Notes: generated by a model not told the origin, from the letters alone. A stretch of DNA of 37,047 nucleotides from an uncultured Clostridium sp. (GCA_930991035.1 CAKNRV010000011.1:1-37047); one strand, 5' to 3'; shown: positions 1 to 8,133, counted from the first letter of the stretch. Numbers and translations: made by a program.

Positions 1-32
1 AAAACGATATCTTATGTAAACGAGGATATTCG

Positions 33-323
33 TTGGACAGTCTGGAGAGAGAGAGTAAGGTATTAAAAAATGTTACTTTTAATTATTGCGCCAAAAATGG
101 AAATAATTTAGATAAAAAATTTGGAACAAATAAGATAATTTATATAGATACATTAAGGATAGACTGTTTAGTAAAAGTAGAGAACAGAAATGTTTATAAA
201 ATGCTTTTACAAAATGGTCTGTCCTTTTTGTGTCTAAACGAAGAAAAAAGAATATATAAAAATGGAATAGGTAAAAGGTATAAACCAAAGATAAAAATAG
301 ATTGTAAAGATAAATATGCTTGA
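33..323 (+). CDS. Possible small hypothetical protein (96 aa, weak)
   Basis: Open frame from a TTG at 33 with a GAGG at 22-25, seven bases upstream. The product is basic, Lys/Asn/Tyr rich, and has two or three scattered Cys but no signal peptide, membrane helix or motif that I recognise. No promoter or terminator frames it, and the codon content looks like translated AT-rich intergenic sequence. It may be a decayed fragment or noncoding. I list it only because nothing else explains the first 480 bases. Confidence 0.22.
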   Translation: MDSLERESKVLKNVTFNYCAKNGNNLDKKFGTNKIIYIDTLRIDCLVKVENRNVYKMLLQNGLSFLCLNEEKRIYKNGIGKRYKPKIKIDCKDKYA

Positions 324-488
324 AAATATTCGTAACTAAAAGTGTGAATAAACAATATTATATGAGCTAAATAAAATATAACTTTTTTAAGATGCAAAAA
401 TCTATAAACTATAAGACACAAATAATAAGAGTAATAAAACTTAAGTGAGTGTCAATAGCGTAACTTTATTAATTAGGAGGAAAAACGA

Positions 489-980
489 ATGAACAGTAAT
501 GAAAAAAGATGGATAGTGCTATTAATAGCAGTAGTACTAATAGCGGTGGTACTAATAGTAGCACTAGTTAATGCAAATGGAAAGGACAATGAAAATCTAG
601 AAAATCCAAACGATGGAGGGACAAGCCAAAATGTGCAAGACGAAGAGCAATACACAGCAGAGTTAGGTGACGGAACAAAAATAAATACATCTGAGGATTT
701 TAACAAAACAAAAACATATGGAGACTTAGAAATAACAAACATACAATTTACAAATAAAGATGGAATGACAGTATTACTAGCAGATGTAACAAATAAAGGA
801 ACAAGCACACACGAAGAAGAAATAGTAACAATAAAAATACTAGGAGAAAATGGAGAAGTACTAGACGAATTACATCCAGTATTAGGAAAAGCAGAACCAG
901 GAGAGACAATAGAGCTAAACGCAGGAACATCAGCAGATGTAACAAATGCGAAGGATTTTACAATAGAGTCTACTGAGTAA
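489..980 (+). CDS. Membrane-anchored extracellular protein with Ig-like C-terminal domain
   Basis: 163 aa. A strong AGGAGG (475-480 region) precedes the ATG at good spacing. Residues about 8-28 form one very hydrophobic helix rich in Val/Ile/Ala, followed by an Asp/Asn/Glu-rich linker (30-60). The C-terminal domain (about 65-163) has alternating beta-strand character: a DLEITNIQF strand, a VLLADVTNKG strand and an IKILGENGEVL strand. This is like the FxLYD/DUF-type beta-sandwich domains on clostridial surface proteins. There is no lipobox Cys, so it is probably an N-terminally anchored ectodomain rather than a lipoprotein. It lies 35-75 bases upstream of the prepilin-like gene and probably shares its transcript. 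Exact function is unknown. Confidence 0.8.
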   Translation: MNSNEKRWIVLLIAVVLIAVVLIVALVNANGKDNENLENPNDGGTSQNVQDEEQYTAELGDGTKINTSEDFNKTKTYGDLEITNIQFTNKDGMTVLLADVTNKGTSTHEEEIVTIKILGENGEVLDELHPVLGKAEPGETIELNAGTSADVTNAKDFTIESTE

Positions 981-1054
981 TTAAAAAAAGAAAATCAAAG
1001 GAGGAAAGAAAAGAATGTGCAAAAACAAAAATAAACGGCATAACATTAATAGCA

Positions 1055-3304
1055 TTGGTAATAACAATTATAATATTAATAATATTAGCAACTATAACAA
1101 TCAATTTTGCATTTGGAGAAAATGGCTTGATAACAAGAGCACAGTGGGCACAAGAACAATATGAAATAGAACAAGTACGAGAAAAATTAGAAATGGCAAA
1201 GGGCAGTGCATTTGCAGATGGAAAAGGAAAAATAGATCCGGACCATTACTTTGACATATTAGAACAAGAAGAAATAATAGGAAGCAAAGAGAACGATGTA
1301 AAAGACAACGGAGATGGCACTTATGATGTAACAACAAATGAAGGCTACATATTTGAAATAACATTAGTACCAAGCGCAGAAAATCCAGAAGACTTAGAAA
1401 TAGAATATGTAGGAAAAGGAGATGTAACAGGACCAAGAATAACAAGTTTTACATCAACAGGAAGTACAACAAATAGCATAAGTGTGGCAGTAGAAGGAAG
1501 AAATTTAGAAGGAGCAGAGTATACATATTCATTTAAAAAGAGTAGTGAAGAAGGAGAAGACGCTTGGATAGAATTTGAAACAAGCGAAAATAGCACTTGT
1601 ACAATAAGTGGACTAGAAACAGGAGTAGTGTATGACATAAAAGTAGTAGTAACAACAAGTGAAGGAACAGCAGAAAAACAGCTAAGTGAAAGAACGGGAG
1701 AACTAAAAGAAGGCTCAATAACAATAGGAAATATAGTATGGCAAGGAGATGGAACAGCAAAAGTAACAGTAACAACAGATATAACAGAGCCAGGGTGCTA
1801 TATAGAATATAAAATAGGAGCAGATGGAGATACTTGGACAAGAATAGCAAGTGGAGACGAGATAACATTACAATTAAATGACGAAGTTTATGTAAGAGTG
1901 ACAGATGGAACAAATGTATTAAAAGATGCATATAGAAAGATAGAAGATGCAACAAATCCAATAATTAGTAAAGTAGAGACGAGTAATGTAACAAGCAATA
2001 GCATAACAGTTACAGTAACAGCAGAAGATAACGAAAGTGGATTAGCTACAAACGGCACATATAAGTATTATTTAAATAATGGGGAAGCAATAACAAGTAC
2101 AGAAAATAGTTATACATTTGAAGGATTAGAAGCAGAAACAATGTATACAATAAAAGTAGAGGCATTTGACAAAGCAGGAAATAAAGGAGAGGATAGTGTA
2201 ACGGTATCAACAATAGAAGATAAAAGTGAAGTAGAACAAGCAAAAGAAAGTGGCAAGGAATTTCAAGAGAAGACACCAATAAAAGACGAGCACGATAACA
2301 TTATAGTAGTGCCAGAAGGATTTAAAATAGCATCAGATAGTGGAGATACAGTACAGCAAGGAATAGTAATAGAAGATGTGTCTGCATCTGGAGATGCAAA
2401 TGTGCAAGGGAGTCAGTTTGTGTGGATACCAGTAGGAACATTTACAAAAGATGATGGTACGACAAGTAATGAAATAGTTTTAGGAAGATATACTTTTGAC
2501 GAAAACAACGGAACACCACATTTAGAGCAGGCAGCATATACTTCAAGTAATCCGACGAATTATCTGAACGAGATAAAAATTTCAAATTGTTATATGGAAT
2601 TATCTACTTACAGAGAGGGCACACGACCAGTTCAGGATTTAAATGACTTAAATGCAACAGCAAAAAATCTAGCTGCATTTGTAGATAGTGTAAAAACAAA
2701 TGGAGGATATTATGTAGGAAGATATGAGGCAAGTTATGCTAGCGGAGATATAAATGAAACCTGGGAAGACTTGGACGACAATGCAAAAGCTTGTAAAGCC
2801 TCATCTAAAATATCAACTGCAAGTTCATACGCACCAGTAGCTATAAAGGAGGGAATGCTATGGAATGCAACTTTTCAAAATGAAGCATCGAAGATAGCAA
2901 TAAACACATATATAGATAGTTTAGGTGTACAAAGTGATTTAATGAATAGTTATTCTTGGGATACCGCAATAGTATACATACAAGAGGCTGGAAATAATAA
3001 CTATGCAAATAAAAGAAGTATAAACAGTAATATTACAAATACTGGGACAATAGGAGATGAAGTTTGTAAAATTAATGATATGGCATCAAATTTATACGAG
3101 TGGACGACAGAATATTCAACTTACATTATACAAATTGATATAAACGGACATATTTCTGAAGCAGCTACACCATACTCTATAAGAGGGGGATGTTATAGTA
3201 CAGATGAAAACTATACTTCATATAGAGATAGCTATGGATATTTTGCACCGTATAGCCGAGGATATGTTGGATTTAGACTTTGTTTGTTTATAAATGAATG
3301 GTAA
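1055..3304 (+). CDS. Prepilin-like surface protein with fibronectin III repeats and C-terminal FGE-sulfatase fold; start frame disrupted
   Basis: 749 aa as an open frame from a TTG inside the hydrophobic helix. The real N-terminus lies upstream in the same frame: codons 1022-1054 read KTKINGITLIALVI, a classic Gly-Ile-Thr-Leu prepilin cleavage and helix motif. No start codon exists in that frame. The well-placed ATG (1015, behind GGAGG at 1000-1004) is one base out of phase because of the A5 run at 1021-1025. Domains: class III prepilin helix to about residue 20; linker; two or three fibronectin III/Ig-like repeats (about 125-390, with SxNSITVTV and YTIKVEAFDKAGNKG signatures); then an FGE/SUMF1-type C-lectin fold (about 425-749, with QFVWIPVGTF, YYVGRYEAS, SNLYEWTTEY, SIRGGCY and YVGFRL). 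Such proteins are common surface proteins of gut clostridia; ligand unknown. Confidence 0.85.
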   Translation: MVITIIILIILATITINFAFGENGLITRAQWAQEQYEIEQVREKLEMAKGSAFADGKGKIDPDHYFDILEQEEIIGSKENDVKDNGDGTYDVTTNEGYIFEITLVPSAENPEDLEIEYVGKGDVTGPRITSFTSTGSTTNSISVAVEGRNLEGAEYTYSFKKSSEEGEDAWIEFETSENSTCTISGLETGVVYDIKVVVTTSEGTAEKQLSERTGELKEGSITIGNIVWQGDGTAKVTVTTDITEPGCYIEYKIGADGDTWTRIASGDEITLQLNDEVYVRVTDGTNVLKDAYRKIEDATNPIISKVETSNVTSNSITVTVTAEDNESGLATNGTYKYYLNNGEAITSTENSYTFEGLEAETMYTIKVEAFDKAGNKGEDSVTVSTIEDKSEVEQAKESGKEFQEKTPIKDEHDNIIVVPEGFKIASDSGDTVQQGIVIEDVSASGDANVQGSQFVWIPVGTFTKDDGTTSNEIVLGRYTFDENNGTPHLEQAAYTSSNPTNYLNEIKISNCYMELSTYREGTRPVQDLNDLNATAKNLAAFVDSVKTNGGYYVGRYEASYASGDINETWEDLDDNAKACKASSKISTASSYAPVAIKEGMLWNATFQNEASKIAINTYIDSLGVQSDLMNSYSWDTAIVYIQEAGNNNYANKRSINSNITNTGTIGDEVCKINDMASNLYEWTTEYSTYIIQIDINGHISEAATPYSIRGGCYSTDENYTSYRDSYGYFAPYSRGYVGFRLCLFINEW

Positions 3305-3329
3305 AAAGCTTGTGTAAAACAATACCAGA

Positions 3330-3372
3330 AATTGATGTAATAATAAAGAAACTATATGTAGTTTTTTCAATT
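3330..3372 (+). terminator. Nested hairpin with U-tract downstream of the prepilin-like gene
   Basis: Inner stem AAACTA (3349-3354) pairs with TAGTTT (3359-3364) around a TATG loop and runs into a T6 tract. An outer AATTGA (3330-3335) can pair with TCAATT (3367-3372). The inner stem is short, so this is a modest terminator at best. Confidence 0.5.
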
Positions 3373-3374
3373 CC

Positions 3375-3403
3375 TTGACTTCCACAAACTAATGTTTTAT
3401 AAT
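3375..3403 (+). promoter_or_regulatory. Sigma-A promoter of dinB (TTGACT-17-TATAAT)
   Basis: TTGACT at 3375-3380, 17-base spacer, TATAAT at 3398-3403. The expected transcript start near 3410 lies only about ten bases before the ATG at 3420, so the 5' leader would be extremely short. No LexA-type GAAC-N4-GTTC element is visible here. Confidence 0.75.
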
Positions 3404-3419
3404 AATTCTGGTGGTAAAA

Positions 3420-4643
3420 ATGGCAAAAGAACAAAGACAAATACTACATATAGATGTAAACAATGCTTTTTTAAGTTGGACAGCATTAGATAGGCTTGCA
3501 AATGGAGAAAAGGTTGATATAAGAGAGATTGAAGCTGTAATTGGTGGAGACGAAAGTAAAAGGTCTGGAATCGTTTTAGCAAAGAGTATGAAGGCTAAAA
3601 GAAGGGGCGTGTGTACAGGCGAGACGCTATATCAAGCAAGGTTAAAATGCCCTAATTTGCAAGTTTTTAAAGGCGATTATAAAAGTTATAAAAAGCATTC
3701 CAATGATTTATATAATATTTTACAACAATATACGGATAAAATCCAAAGGTTTAGCATTGACGAGTGCTTTTTAGATATGACAAATTATTTAGGAAAGGAT
3801 ACTTTACTAAACATAGCTTATGAGATAAGTAGAAGAGTAAAGAAGGAGCTTGGCTTTACCGTTAATGTAGGTGTTGCACATAATAAATTACTAGCAAAAA
3901 TGGCGTCTGATTTTACCAAACCAGATAAAGTGCATACTTTGTTTGAAGAAGAAATACCAACTAAGATGTGGCCACTTCCAGTTTCAGAACTTTTTATGCT
4001 TGGGAAAAAGACGATTCCAAAGCTATATAATATGAGAATAAAGACAATAGGAGATTTGGCAAAACAAGATAGAGATTTTATGATAAAAAAATTTGGCAAG
4101 CACGGATTAATGATGTGGGAGTATGCAAATGGAATAGATAATTCAGAAGTGCAATATCAAGAAGAAAAGCCAAAGGGAATAGGAAATTCTGTTACTTTAC
4201 CAATTGATTTATCAGAAAAAGAAAAAATAGAAAAGGTTTTGTTAACTTTAGTAGAACAGGTATCATATAGATTAAGAAAATGCAATATGTATGCGAATGT
4301 TGTAAATGTTCAATTAAGAACAAAAGATTTTAAAGACTTTTCACATCAAAAAAAGTTAATGAATGCAACTTCAAATACAAAGGACATATATAATTTGGCA
4401 AAAGAGTTATTAAATGAAATGTATAAGAATGGAACTTTAATACGTTTAGTAGGGGTTAGAGTTGATAATTTAGTAGAAAAAGACGAGGTGCAATTATCTT
4501 TGTTTAACAACGAAGAAGAGAAAAGACAAGAAAAGTTAGACGAAGTTGTAGACAAGCTGAAAGATAAGTTTGGATATAACAGTGTGACAAGAGCAGGAAA
4601 ACTAAATATAGAAGAAAATTTGACAAAACCCTTTACAAAATAA
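3420..4643 (+). CDS. dinB: DNA polymerase IV (Y-family, DinB)
   Basis: Translesion polymerase that copies past damaged template bases. About 407 aa from ATG 3420; a GTG at 3411 is an alternative, but GGTGG at 3410-3414 is better placed for the ATG. The palm motif HIDVNNAFLSW near the N-terminus supplies the first metal-binding Asp, and SIDECFLDM (about 110-118) supplies the Asp-Glu pair. The thumb/HhH region (MLGKKTIPKLYNMRIKTIGDLA) and the little-finger domain follow. The C-terminal QLSLF pentapeptide is a canonical beta-clamp binding motif. Length is normal for the family. It has its own promoter, and the promoter of the next gene lies across its last codons. A second Y-family polymerase lies 4.7 kb downstream. 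Confidence 0.95.
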   Translation: MAKEQRQILHIDVNNAFLSWTALDRLANGEKVDIREIEAVIGGDESKRSGIVLAKSMKAKRRGVCTGETLYQARLKCPNLQVFKGDYKSYKKHSNDLYNILQQYTDKIQRFSIDECFLDMTNYLGKDTLLNIAYEISRRVKKELGFTVNVGVAHNKLLAKMASDFTKPDKVHTLFEEEIPTKMWPLPVSELFMLGKKTIPKLYNMRIKTIGDLAKQDRDFMIKKFGKHGLMMWEYANGIDNSEVQYQEEKPKGIGNSVTLPIDLSEKEKIEKVLLTLVEQVSYRLRKCNMYANVVNVQLRTKDFKDFSHQKKLMNATSNTKDIYNLAKELLNEMYKNGTLIRLVGVRVDNLVEKDEVQLSLFNNEEEKRQEKLDEVVDKLKDKFGYNSVTRAGKLNIEENLTKPFTK

Positions 4644-4659
4644 TATTTTATGATATAAT
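4632..4659 (+). promoter_or_regulatory. Promoter with extended -10 for the lysine-rich membrane protein
   Basis: TTTACA at 4632-4637, a 16-base spacer and TATAAT at 4654-4659, preceded by TG in the extended -10 position (TGATATAAT). It overlaps the stop codon region of dinB and leaves a leader of roughly 100 bases before the next gene. Confidence 0.65.
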
Positions 4660-4777
4660 CCAAGTATAACTTCAAAAGATAAGACATTATGTGAAATTAG
4701 AAATCATATAAATTTGAAATAATATTTTCATATTATATATGTTTTCTAAACGTAGTGAGAAAGGAATGGTATTGGTA

Positions 4778-5626
4778 ATGGAAGAAAACAAAAATGAAAT
4801 TAAAGAAGAGAAGAAAGTAGAGGAAAAAGTTCAAAGTGAGAACAATAAGAAAGAAGAAAAAACAAATGTAGAAACAGAAAAAAATGTAAAAAAAGAAGCA
4901 GAAACAAAAAAAGCAAGCAGTACAGATGCTGATGCTGCAAAGTTTAAAAAAGTAGAAACAAACGGTTCAAAAGTTCAAATAGAAAAAAAGAAAAAACATA
5001 AATTAGCAAAAGCAATTTTAATTATAATTGGAATAATTGTAATAGTATACTTTATATTTGTAATGAGAAACTTATTTATAATAAGAGGCATTTTAGATAA
5101 AGCAAGTTCATATAAAGACTTAGATAACTATACTGTTTCAACATTAGCAAATAATAATGGAGAACAAACTAGTGTAGTGTATGCAAAAAATGGACAAATA
5201 GAAAGAGTAGATTTAACAAATTTACAAGACGAGTTAAAAAACATTACTTTATGGAGAAATTTAGAAACAAATGAAGGAATTATCTCTTTTCCTAATCAAA
5301 GAGTAGCTGTTTTAACGGATTCAGAGCATATTGAAATAACTGTAAGTTATCCAACACAATATGCATATTATGACGACGACATATTGGGATTAGGATTAAT
5401 TTCATTAATTTATTCAGAAGAATTTGATGGAAAAGATTGCTATGTAATCCAAAATGGTGCGGACTCAAAAACTTGGGTAGAAAAAGAAACAGGTTTAACA
5501 GTAAAGACAGAATATGGAAATGATATGAGTTCAGAAGTTACAGACTTTAAAGTGAATACAGTTGGTGAAATATATAAACCTGATTTAACAGGATATGAGA
5601 TAAATCAAAATCAAGTAGAGGAATAA
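4778..5626 (+). CDS. Single-pass membrane protein with charged cytosolic N-terminus and extracellular domain
   Basis: About 282 aa from ATG 4778. In-frame alternatives are TTG 4772, which has the best spacing from AAAGGA at 4760-4765, and ATG 4766. The first 75 residues are extremely rich in Lys and Glu and probably disordered or coiled. A single helix (ILIIIGIIVIVYFIFV) follows, then an extracellular domain of about 180 residues with a strand pattern and the segment CYVIQNGADSKTWVEKETG, reminiscent of LolA/LppX-like outer-surface folds. I cannot name the family with certainty. It is monocistronic, with its own promoter and two downstream terminators. The topology (Nin, Cout) follows from the Lys-rich cytosolic side. 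Confidence 0.8.
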   Translation: MEENKNEIKEEKKVEEKVQSENNKKEEKTNVETEKNVKKEAETKKASSTDADAAKFKKVETNGSKVQIEKKKKHKLAKAILIIIGIIVIVYFIFVMRNLFIIRGILDKASSYKDLDNYTVSTLANNNGEQTSVVYAKNGQIERVDLTNLQDELKNITLWRNLETNEGIISFPNQRVAVLTDSEHIEITVSYPTQYAYYDDDILGLGLISLIYSEEFDGKDCYVIQNGADSKTWVEKETGLTVKTEYGNDMSSEVTDFKVNTVGEIYKPDLTGYEINQNQVEE

Positions 5627-5632
5627 GATGGC

Positions 5633-5666
5633 AAGCAGTACAGGAAAAAATCTTGTACTGCTTTTT
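5633..5666 (+). terminator. Rho-independent terminator
   Basis: Perfect ten-base stem AAGCAGTACA (5633-5642) with TGTACTGCTT (5654-5663) around an 11-base A-rich loop, leading into a T5 run (5662-5666). Confidence 0.9.
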
Positions 5667-5688
5667 CGCAATTTATAATTAATTTATC

Positions 5689-5720
5689 GGCGAAATAAAA
5701 TATACATTATTTCGCCTTTT
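5689..5720 (+). terminator. Second terminator-like hairpin
   Basis: GGCGAAATAA (5689-5698) pairs perfectly with TTATTTCGCC (5707-5716), followed by T4. It lies just after the first terminator and is nearly symmetric, so it may be a backup terminator or act on antisense transcripts. Confidence 0.75.
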
Positions 5721-5791
5721 ATAATAAACTGTAATTTATAACAGATTTAATTAAAAATTAAGAAAATCTAAATGATTTTTTTCAAAAAACG

Positions 5792-5800
5792 TGGTATACT
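5792..5800 (+). promoter_or_regulatory. Extended -10 promoter element (TGGTATACT)
   Basis: TATACT at 5795-5800 preceded by TGG. The -35 position (around 5772-5777, ATGATT) is poor, which an extended -10 can compensate. It is 39 bases before the VTT-protein start. Confidence 0.5.
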
Positions 5801-5838
5801 CTATATATTGAATGTAACAAAAAGAGGGAAATAAAAGG

Positions 5839-6555
5839 ATGGTAAGTAAAAAAGCAAAAATTTTAAAAATAATTTTATTGGTGGTTGTAATACTTGTATG
5901 CGCAGGACTAATAATATATTTGCTTCCAGTTTTTAGAAATTTAAGTACACCAGAAGGGCAACAGGACTTTAAGGAACATATTGCAGATATGGGATTTTTA
6001 GGATATTTAGCGTTATTTGGATTACAATTTGCACAAATATTTCTAATTATTATTCCGGGTGAGCCAATAGAAATACTTGCAGGAATGTGCTATGGTGGAA
6101 TTGGTGGACTTATATTTATAACAATATCAGTATTTATAATTACAGCTATTGTTTTTTTTGCAGTAAGAAAGCTTGGAAGAAATTTTGTATATAGCTTTTG
6201 TAGTAAGGAAAGAATAGAAAAAATCGAAAATAGCAAATTGTTTAAAAATCCAAAAAAGATAGAATGGATAATGCTGATATTATTTTTAATTCCTGGGACA
6301 CCAAAAGATTTATTAGTGTATATTGGGGGATTGTTACAATTAGACCCATTAAGATTTATTTTAATTTCTACATTTGCTAGATTGCCTTCAGTTATATCCT
6401 CAACGTTTGCAGGAAGTAATTTAGTTGCAGGAAATTGGCAGTTTAGCGTGATAATATATGCAGTGACATTTGCAGTAGTTGGACTTGCTATATTTATAAT
6501 AAATAAGTTTGACAAAGATAAAACAGCAGAAGAAGCAATGAAAATAATGAAATAA
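5839..6555 (+). CDS. TVP38/TMEM64 (VTT domain) family membrane protein
   Basis: 238 aa, five to six predicted membrane helices. The VTT/SNARE-associated core is visible: IIIPGEPIEILAGMCYGG (about 74-91) forms the first re-entrant half. FLIPGTPKDLLVYIGGL (about 155-171) is the second Pro-Gly-containing half. TFARLPSVISSTFAGS follows before the last helix. DedA/VTT proteins are linked to lipid scrambling or transport and membrane homeostasis in bacteria; the substrate here is unknown. The start is the ATG behind GAGGGAAATAAAAGG. A TGGTATACT extended -10 at 5792-5800 is the likely promoter. It appears monocistronic. Confidence 0.9.
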   Translation: MVSKKAKILKIILLVVVILVCAGLIIYLLPVFRNLSTPEGQQDFKEHIADMGFLGYLALFGLQFAQIFLIIIPGEPIEILAGMCYGGIGGLIFITISVFIITAIVFFAVRKLGRNFVYSFCSKERIEKIENSKLFKNPKKIEWIMLILFLIPGTPKDLLVYIGGLLQLDPLRFILISTFARLPSVISSTFAGSNLVAGNWQFSVIIYAVTFAVVGLAIFIINKFDKDKTAEEAMKIMK

Positions 6556-6654
6556 AAAATATATAATATTTAGATTATAAAATAGCTATAAATGTATAAA
6601 AAAATAGATTTAGGTAATAATGTAATTGTAAATAAAAAAGAAAGAGGGAGATTT

Positions 6655-7089
6655 ATGATTACAGAAGACCTAAATCTATTTTTAGCTAATCTAAATGTTT
6701 TTTATAGGAAATTACAGAATTATCATTGGAACATAAAAGGAGAGGATTTTTTCAATGTTCATACAAAATTAGAAGAGTTGTACGACGATGTAAATGAACA
6801 AATTGACGAGGTGGCAGAACATATATTAATTATTGATGGACAGCCAATTGGAACAATGAATGGTTATTTAGAAATAACTCAAATAAAAGAAGCTAAAGAC
6901 GAAAAAGTGTGTTCTAAGAGCATTTTTGAAAATCTTTTTAAAGATTACAACATTTTAGTAGAAAATGCTAACAAAATAAAAGAAGATGCAGACAATGAGA
7001 AAAAGCATTCTACATCAGCTCTTATGGACGAATATTTATTGGATTTTGGCAAAAAAATATGGATGATTAGACAAAAACTAATGCAGTAA
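6655..7089 (+). CDS. dps: Dps-type ferritin-like mini-ferritin
   Basis: 144 aa from ATG 6655 behind AGAGGGAG; the in-frame ATG at 6592 adds a non-homologous 21-residue tail and lacks a ribosome site. The family signature is clear: NYHWNIKGEDFFNVHTKLEELYDD. The inter-subunit ferroxidase ligands follow the canonical spacing: His24, His36, Glu40 (where Listeria Dps has Asp), Asp51 and Glu55. It oxidises Fe(II) with peroxide and stores it in a 12-mer shell, protecting DNA from Fenton chemistry. There is no long basic tail, so DNA binding is not evident. Helix content is high throughout. The gene stands alone. Confidence 0.93.
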   Translation: MITEDLNLFLANLNVFYRKLQNYHWNIKGEDFFNVHTKLEELYDDVNEQIDEVAEHILIIDGQPIGTMNGYLEITQIKEAKDEKVCSKSIFENLFKDYNILVENANKIKEDADNEKKHSTSALMDEYLLDFGKKIWMIRQKLMQ

Positions 7090-7265
7090 GTAGAATTAAT
7101 AAAAATTAATAATATTTTAATATTCCCTAAAAAGATAATTAATAAATTGCTGATATATTAAACTTACAGAAATGTAAGGATAAACATAGCAAAATCGATG
7201 TTAACTTTATCCAGACTTAATTATAATAAAAACGAGATAATAAGGCATAAAGGGGGAATATTAAA

Positions 7266-7910
7266 ATGGAGAAAAAAAGCAAACTAAATGAAGTTGTAAA
7301 AATATTTTTAATTTTTATGATAGGAAGTATTATTGGATACATTGTAGAAATGATTGTAGCATTAGTACAAGAAGGCCATTTTGAATCAAGGCAAGGACTA
7401 ATATATGGGCCATTTACACCTGTTTATGGAATAGGAATTTTAGTATATTATATATTCTTTTCCTTTGTGAAAAATAGGAACAAGGGCATAGTTTTTATAT
7501 CTTCTATGATATTAGGAGGAATTACAGAATACTTATGTTCCTATGTTCAAGAAAAGGTTTTTGGAACAATTTCGTGGGATTATTCAGAATGGCTATTTAA
7601 TATAAACGGAAGAACCACTATTGTACATTGCACATATTGGGGACTAGCAGGACTTCTTTATGTATCGTACATTGAACCTTTAATACCAAAAATAGAAAAT
7701 CTTGTAAAAAGTAATAAAGTTAAAATACTAACTAGTAGTGTAGCTGCTTTTATGGTATTTAATATTACTATTTCGTCAATGGCAGCTATAAGACAAAAGG
7801 AAAGGGTAGAAAATATACCTGCTTCAAGTGCAGTAGATGTTTTTTTAGATAATGCATACCCAGACGAGTATTTGGACGAGGTTTTTGCAAATAAAAAGTG
7901 TGTTGATTAA
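7266..7910 (+). CDS. CmpB/ABC-transporter type IV-like membrane protein (COG4905-like)
   Basis: 214 aa with about five membrane helices. The family hallmark is the segment GSIIGYIVEMIVALVQEG followed by FESRQGLIYGPFTPVYGIG (about residues 19-57). Then come an SSMILGGITEYLCSYVQEKVFG helix and a WDYSEWLFNINGRT loop. This matches the putative ABC-transporter type IV family (PF06541), whose biochemical role is unproven. The C-terminal part after the last helix is short and acidic. The start is an ATG behind AAGGGGG. No terminator is obvious between it and the next promoter; the inverted repeat at 7995-8060 may terminate read-through. Confidence 0.85.
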   Translation: MEKKSKLNEVVKIFLIFMIGSIIGYIVEMIVALVQEGHFESRQGLIYGPFTPVYGIGILVYYIFFSFVKNRNKGIVFISSMILGGITEYLCSYVQEKVFGTISWDYSEWLFNINGRTTIVHCTYWGLAGLLYVSYIEPLIPKIENLVKSNKVKILTSSVAAFMVFNITISSMAAIRQKERVENIPASSAVDVFLDNAYPDEYLDEVFANKKCVD

Positions 7911-7973
7911 ATATAATTTGAGATTATAGGAAATAATATACAAAAATGTAAAAAATTGGATACAAAAAACATA

Positions 7974-7987
7974 CGAACAAGTGTTTA
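7974..7987 (+). promoter_or_regulatory. LexA (SOS) box overlapping the -35 of the UvrX-like polymerase
   Basis: CGAACAAGTGTTTA matches the Gram-positive LexA/DinR consensus CGAACRNRYGTTYB at all but the last position. Its right half overlaps the -35 hexamer TTTACA (7984-7989), the expected geometry for repression by LexA and induction by DNA damage. Confidence 0.75.
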
Positions 7988-8012
7988 CAAAATACCCTCC
8001 TAGGAGTATAAT
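7984..8012 (+). promoter_or_regulatory. SOS promoter (TTTACA-17-TATAAT) with palindromic spacer
   Basis: TTTACA at 7984-7989, exactly 17 bases, TATAAT at 8007-8012. The spacer contains the perfect ten-base palindrome CTCCTAGGAG (7997-8006), a possible second operator. Transcription should start near 8019, leaving a leader of about 115 bases. Confidence 0.75.
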
Positions 8013-8060
8013 ATTAGTAGAAAAACTTATAGTATCTACAAATATATACTCTAAGGAGGG
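7995..8060 (+). repeat. Imperfect inverted repeat spanning the promoter and leader
   Basis: CCCTCCTAGGAGTATA (7995-8010) is the near-perfect reverse complement of TATACTCTAAGGAGGG (8045-8060), which is followed by ATTTTTG. In read-through RNA from the upstream gene it could fold into a terminator-like hairpin. RNA started at the SOS promoter lacks the left arm, so its AAGGAGGG ribosome site stays free. Confidence 0.55.
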
Positions 8061-8133
8061 ATTTTTGTGTGGAAAAATCTATACTAGAGTCAGAATTGAT
8101 TTAGAGTATAAACTGATTAGAATGGAGGTTTTG

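Noticed and set aside
6090..6515. Long minus-strand open frame over the VTT-protein gene
   Set aside because: It is antisense to a gene with clear motifs, has no ribosome site or promoter, and its residues mirror hydrophobic helices on the other strand.
6556..6654. Possible PerR box upstream of dps
   Set aside because: GATTATAAAATAGCTATAAAT resembles half of the TTATAATNATTATAA consensus but the dyad is broken; not claimed.
8065..8133. N-terminal extension of the UvrX-like polymerase from TTG 8065
   Set aside because: The ribosome site is good, but homologs begin at the FLCID motif, and ATG 8134 also has GGAGG at five bases. Kept only as an alternative.
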